A stretch of DNA of 64,000 nucleotides from positions 1 through 64,000 of the forward strand of contig NZ_JAVMIP010000015.1 of assembly GCF_031729055.1 (NCBI RefSeq), given 5' to 3'. Position 1 is the first letter of the stretch; the number at the start of each line of letters is the position of its first letter. Made by a program: the position numbers and the translations under genes. This document shows, one piece after another, positions 63,201 through 64,000 of the stretch. Origin of the DNA: Pseudocalidococcus azoricus BACA0444 (lineage in GTDB: Bacteria > Cyanobacteriota > Cyanobacteriia > Thermosynechococcales > Thermosynechococcaceae). The notes below the pieces were generated by a model that had not been told where the DNA came from, made no database searches, and saw only the letters and a list, made by a program, of their open reading frames with translations.

Positions 63201-63620
63201 ACCGGTCTAAAACTAACTGGAAAAACTAATAATACTCTCACTGAATGGTCCACTATCAAGATGATAGATAATGGTAAATTGCGTGAATTTCTAGATATTT
63301 ATAAATTACCAAGTGGTGATTATTTGAACTGCAATGTTGGTATATCTCGCTATGTCAAGTTGGGAATTGTTGATTACTTGCTTGGTAAGTCGGCAGATAT
63401 ACCATCAAGCGTTATTAAATCTTTACGGCTTTTAGATGACTATTGCGAAAAACGAAACAGCTATGTTCATGAATTTTCTGGTATTTCCAAGATTGATGAT
63501 GAGCAAAAGGTTCGAGAATGTCTAAAGATTGTAGTTGAATTCGCAGCCGGCTCGGTGCAAGATTTCCCCTTTCATCAACTGAATCGAGACATTGAAGAAC
63601 AACTTCAGCGGCTTGTTTAA
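60222..63620 (+). CDS. Cmr6-Cmr1-Csm6-like fusion (two RAMPs + CARF + HEPN ribonuclease)
   Basis: This is one open frame of 1132 residues. Order: Pro-rich start and Gly/Asn-rich linker (about 1-72); a Cmr6-like RAMP (about 145-335) with P-Y-I-P-S-S-T-L-R-G-V-A-R and glycine loop G-I-G-S-Q-V-N-T-G-Y-G (314-324); a Cmr1-like RAMP (about 336-660) with F-K-S-M-L-R-Y-W-F-R-A-F (379-390), L-E-A-E-I-F-G-S and G-G-I-G-Q-G-A-R-R (478-486). Next is a Csm6-type CARF domain (about 688-845) opening I-F-I-S-L-V-G-S-H-D-P and holding F-N-A-S-S-G-T-P-A-M (811-820). A HEPN domain (about 860-1132) with R-N-S-Y-V-H, an R-x4-H site at R1078/H1083, completes it. It predicts a cyclic-oligoadenylate-activated RNase built into the Cmr complex. 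Confidence 0.86.
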   Translation: MVNPLARPPKNPLPKPNPPATARPNSAAMQSPVRPGQGNNQGGNRGGGDHRGGGNNQGGNHQNPGNNNQPSPWLEHPSDPIPRPDNSASFVEYLRWMREVCRNQNRDGKDPTDPATKVQILQLAEEKADYQDRLEKLNERTRLIAGQNHYFEVTSSWRIRVGGHRGPESILLPAFDALGMPYIPSSTLRGVARTQAIREFMDQDGLTWKEAEKLIAPYFGSLDASNNADKAGKVIFLDAYPIPNHGKCGLEVDMANNIWSWSNGNNLPEYSPNPNPFFSLKKSKFLIGIKPTGACDTQTFNQVKQWLINGLTSGIGSQVNTGYGVLTTNNQVPQGFLQVDFTLEGQLIHGCQKFTQLTFKNDKWQTRGNPDPEVRSVAFKSMLRYWFRAFALGVLPVDIVKNLEAEIFGSINPQKRGYLVVRIDNDKLVKKEAKQKNDDPGEQSGTLILDYSTEINDNQKQPLTNLAKNLTWLMFHLGGIGQGARRPCYSRNNRQYAPWWRGSTLIPESEHEFWDLPETPQAMQTLFRQRLQQFYQALNNFTTHPVNSGNLRQNGVVRNNQWSQAVDTNCQIFVCTGKAEFGKPCALAQLHHENLKKTITNKQNKQEKIYDPDLCGTTSRKNVKPSPIWISNIELDSGKDYQIVTVFGATQAPRSTYLDNLKKNTQACLQIFPFNKKIALNPMSKKIHHIFISLVGSHDPIPDSKPDQTKETQNDKGSIISLIEHLIILNNKPEQVHLLHTTDEKFTKNARDTAYWLIEELKEYEASQITLHPVSKEFSDDPIRQALAIQEARTLIDQLELSPKNNYQLEFNASSGTPAMKTVWGVLQATGYLKTSSRIWQVRNPNEMKTGQSHIFENNVNPLRAEIELQLIKSQLKTFNYAAALATYLQSGLAYNPIIDALLKYGNARLFLDFKSADRILYESKVKCEYRWKKDIKILQKNITNQSIEDKKMLLREGYYNAIVKLENKHYSDFLVALFRLQEHLLNLLIFDMTGLKLTGKTNNTLTEWSTIKMIDNGKLREFLDIYKLPSGDYLNCNVGISRYVKLGIVDYLLGKSADIPSSVIKSLRLLDDYCEKRNSYVHEFSGISKIDDEQKVRECLKIVVEFAAGSVQDFPFHQLNRDIEEQLQRLV

Positions 63621-63717
63621 TTACACTCAATATAGTGGTTAGTCGCACCAAAAATTAGCTTTAGCCTCCAGGCCTAGGTATTTTGGATATCATCTCCCCT
63701 CAATCCAAACTCCGCCC

Positions 63718-63993
63718 ATGTATATTTCTCCTCGCGCCGCCCAGGCCCGTAACCTTTCTCTCGCCACAGTCAACGGCACTCTCACCCTCATCATTTTATT
63801 AATTGCCCCCTTAGGTCTTGCAGCCGTAATTATCAACACCGTCTTAGTCGCCCTAGCCACATACTGCACAGCCGTAATTAGTGACCGAGTCATTCGATAT
63901 CTTCAAAAAGACTCTACAAGTGCAGAATTAATTGGTAACTCTCCTGAATCCAATATCGAACGTCGCTCTCAATCCAGTGATCTAAACCGCTAA
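63718..63993 (+). CDS. Csx18-like small membrane protein
   Basis: The 91-residue product has an N-terminal Y-I-S-P-R-A-A-Q-A-R-N-L motif, one long hydrophobic stretch that may be two helices (about residues 17-60) and a polar tail. From memory it resembles the cyanobacterial CRISPR-associated Csx18 family; position 100 bp downstream of the cmr operon on the same strand supports this. Function of that family is unknown. The frame is complete within the window. Confidence 0.6.
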   Translation: MYISPRAAQARNLSLATVNGTLTLIILLIAPLGLAAVIINTVLVALATYCTAVISDRVIRYLQKDSTSAELIGNSPESNIERRSQSSDLNR

Positions 63994-64000
63994 TCGTATA

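Overview
The window comes from a cyanobacterium, most likely a unicellular freshwater or mildly thermophilic Synechococcus/Thermosynechococcus-type strain; that placement is an impression, not a computed result. Support comes from the circadian output regulator RpaA, the cyanobacterial families DUF1400, DUF928, DUF4335 and Uma2, two phycobiliprotein-like genes beside a V4R protein, and a folate/biopterin (FBT) transporter. The classical HIP1 octamer was not seen. Instead CAGGCC/GGCCTG (palindromic core CAGGCCTG) recurs very densely in nearly every gene, as an alternate highly iterated palindrome would.

Layout. 0-1 kb: a tandem gene duplication encoding a two-helix, heptad-repeat membrane protein. 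1-11 kb: mostly minus-strand housekeeping genes (bioD, PBP4-type peptidase, ROK glucokinase, recR plus amine oxidase, DUF1400 hydrolase). 11-12 kb: a decayed ISAs1 transposase and a 105-bp MITE-like element whose sister lies at 4.5 kb. 12-18 kb: a minus-strand series of a double-RCK K+ channel-like protein, an anion permease, a GAF histidine kinase and a coiled-coil protein. 18-35 kb: Crp/Fnr regulator, ychF, cyclophilin, FemAB-like protein, sulfurtransferase, O-antigen ligase-like protein, rpaA, DUF4335, DUF928, FBT transporter, a flavoprotein, an Rpn-type nuclease with a broken N-terminus, and ligA. 35-37 kb: V4R protein and two divergent phycobiliprotein-like proteins. 37-41.5 kb: lysS, followed by a TdeIII-type restriction-modification cassette bracketed by a 175-bp duplication of the lysS 3' end. 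41.5-51 kb: tldD, hpnA-like epimerase, an intact hicAB module, desaturase, OsmC, MetX-like hydrolase, decayed IS5 and HicB-like sequences, a class III transaminase and a pentapeptide protein.

51-64 kb holds the most notable system: a type III-B-like CRISPR-Cas effector operon. Cas10/Cmr2 (intact GGDD and HD), Cmr3, Cmr4 and Cmr5 are followed by one 1132-residue polypeptide that joins a Cmr6-like RAMP, a Cmr1-like RAMP, and a Csm6-like CARF plus HEPN ribonuclease. The Cmr4 loop that normally carries the target-RNA-cleaving aspartate reads NLLGIARE, so the Asp appears lost. Together these suggest a complex that signals through cyclic oligoadenylate to a covalently attached ribonuclease, possibly without cutting the target RNA itself. 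Two toxin-antitoxin-like pairs and two Uma2 endonuclease genes (one frameshifted) are interleaved among the cmr genes. A small HTH-membrane protein lies upstream and a Csx18-like membrane protein downstream. No cas1, cas2, cas6 or CRISPR array was seen in the window.

No tRNA or rRNA genes were recognised. Protein family calls are by reading and memory, without database searches.
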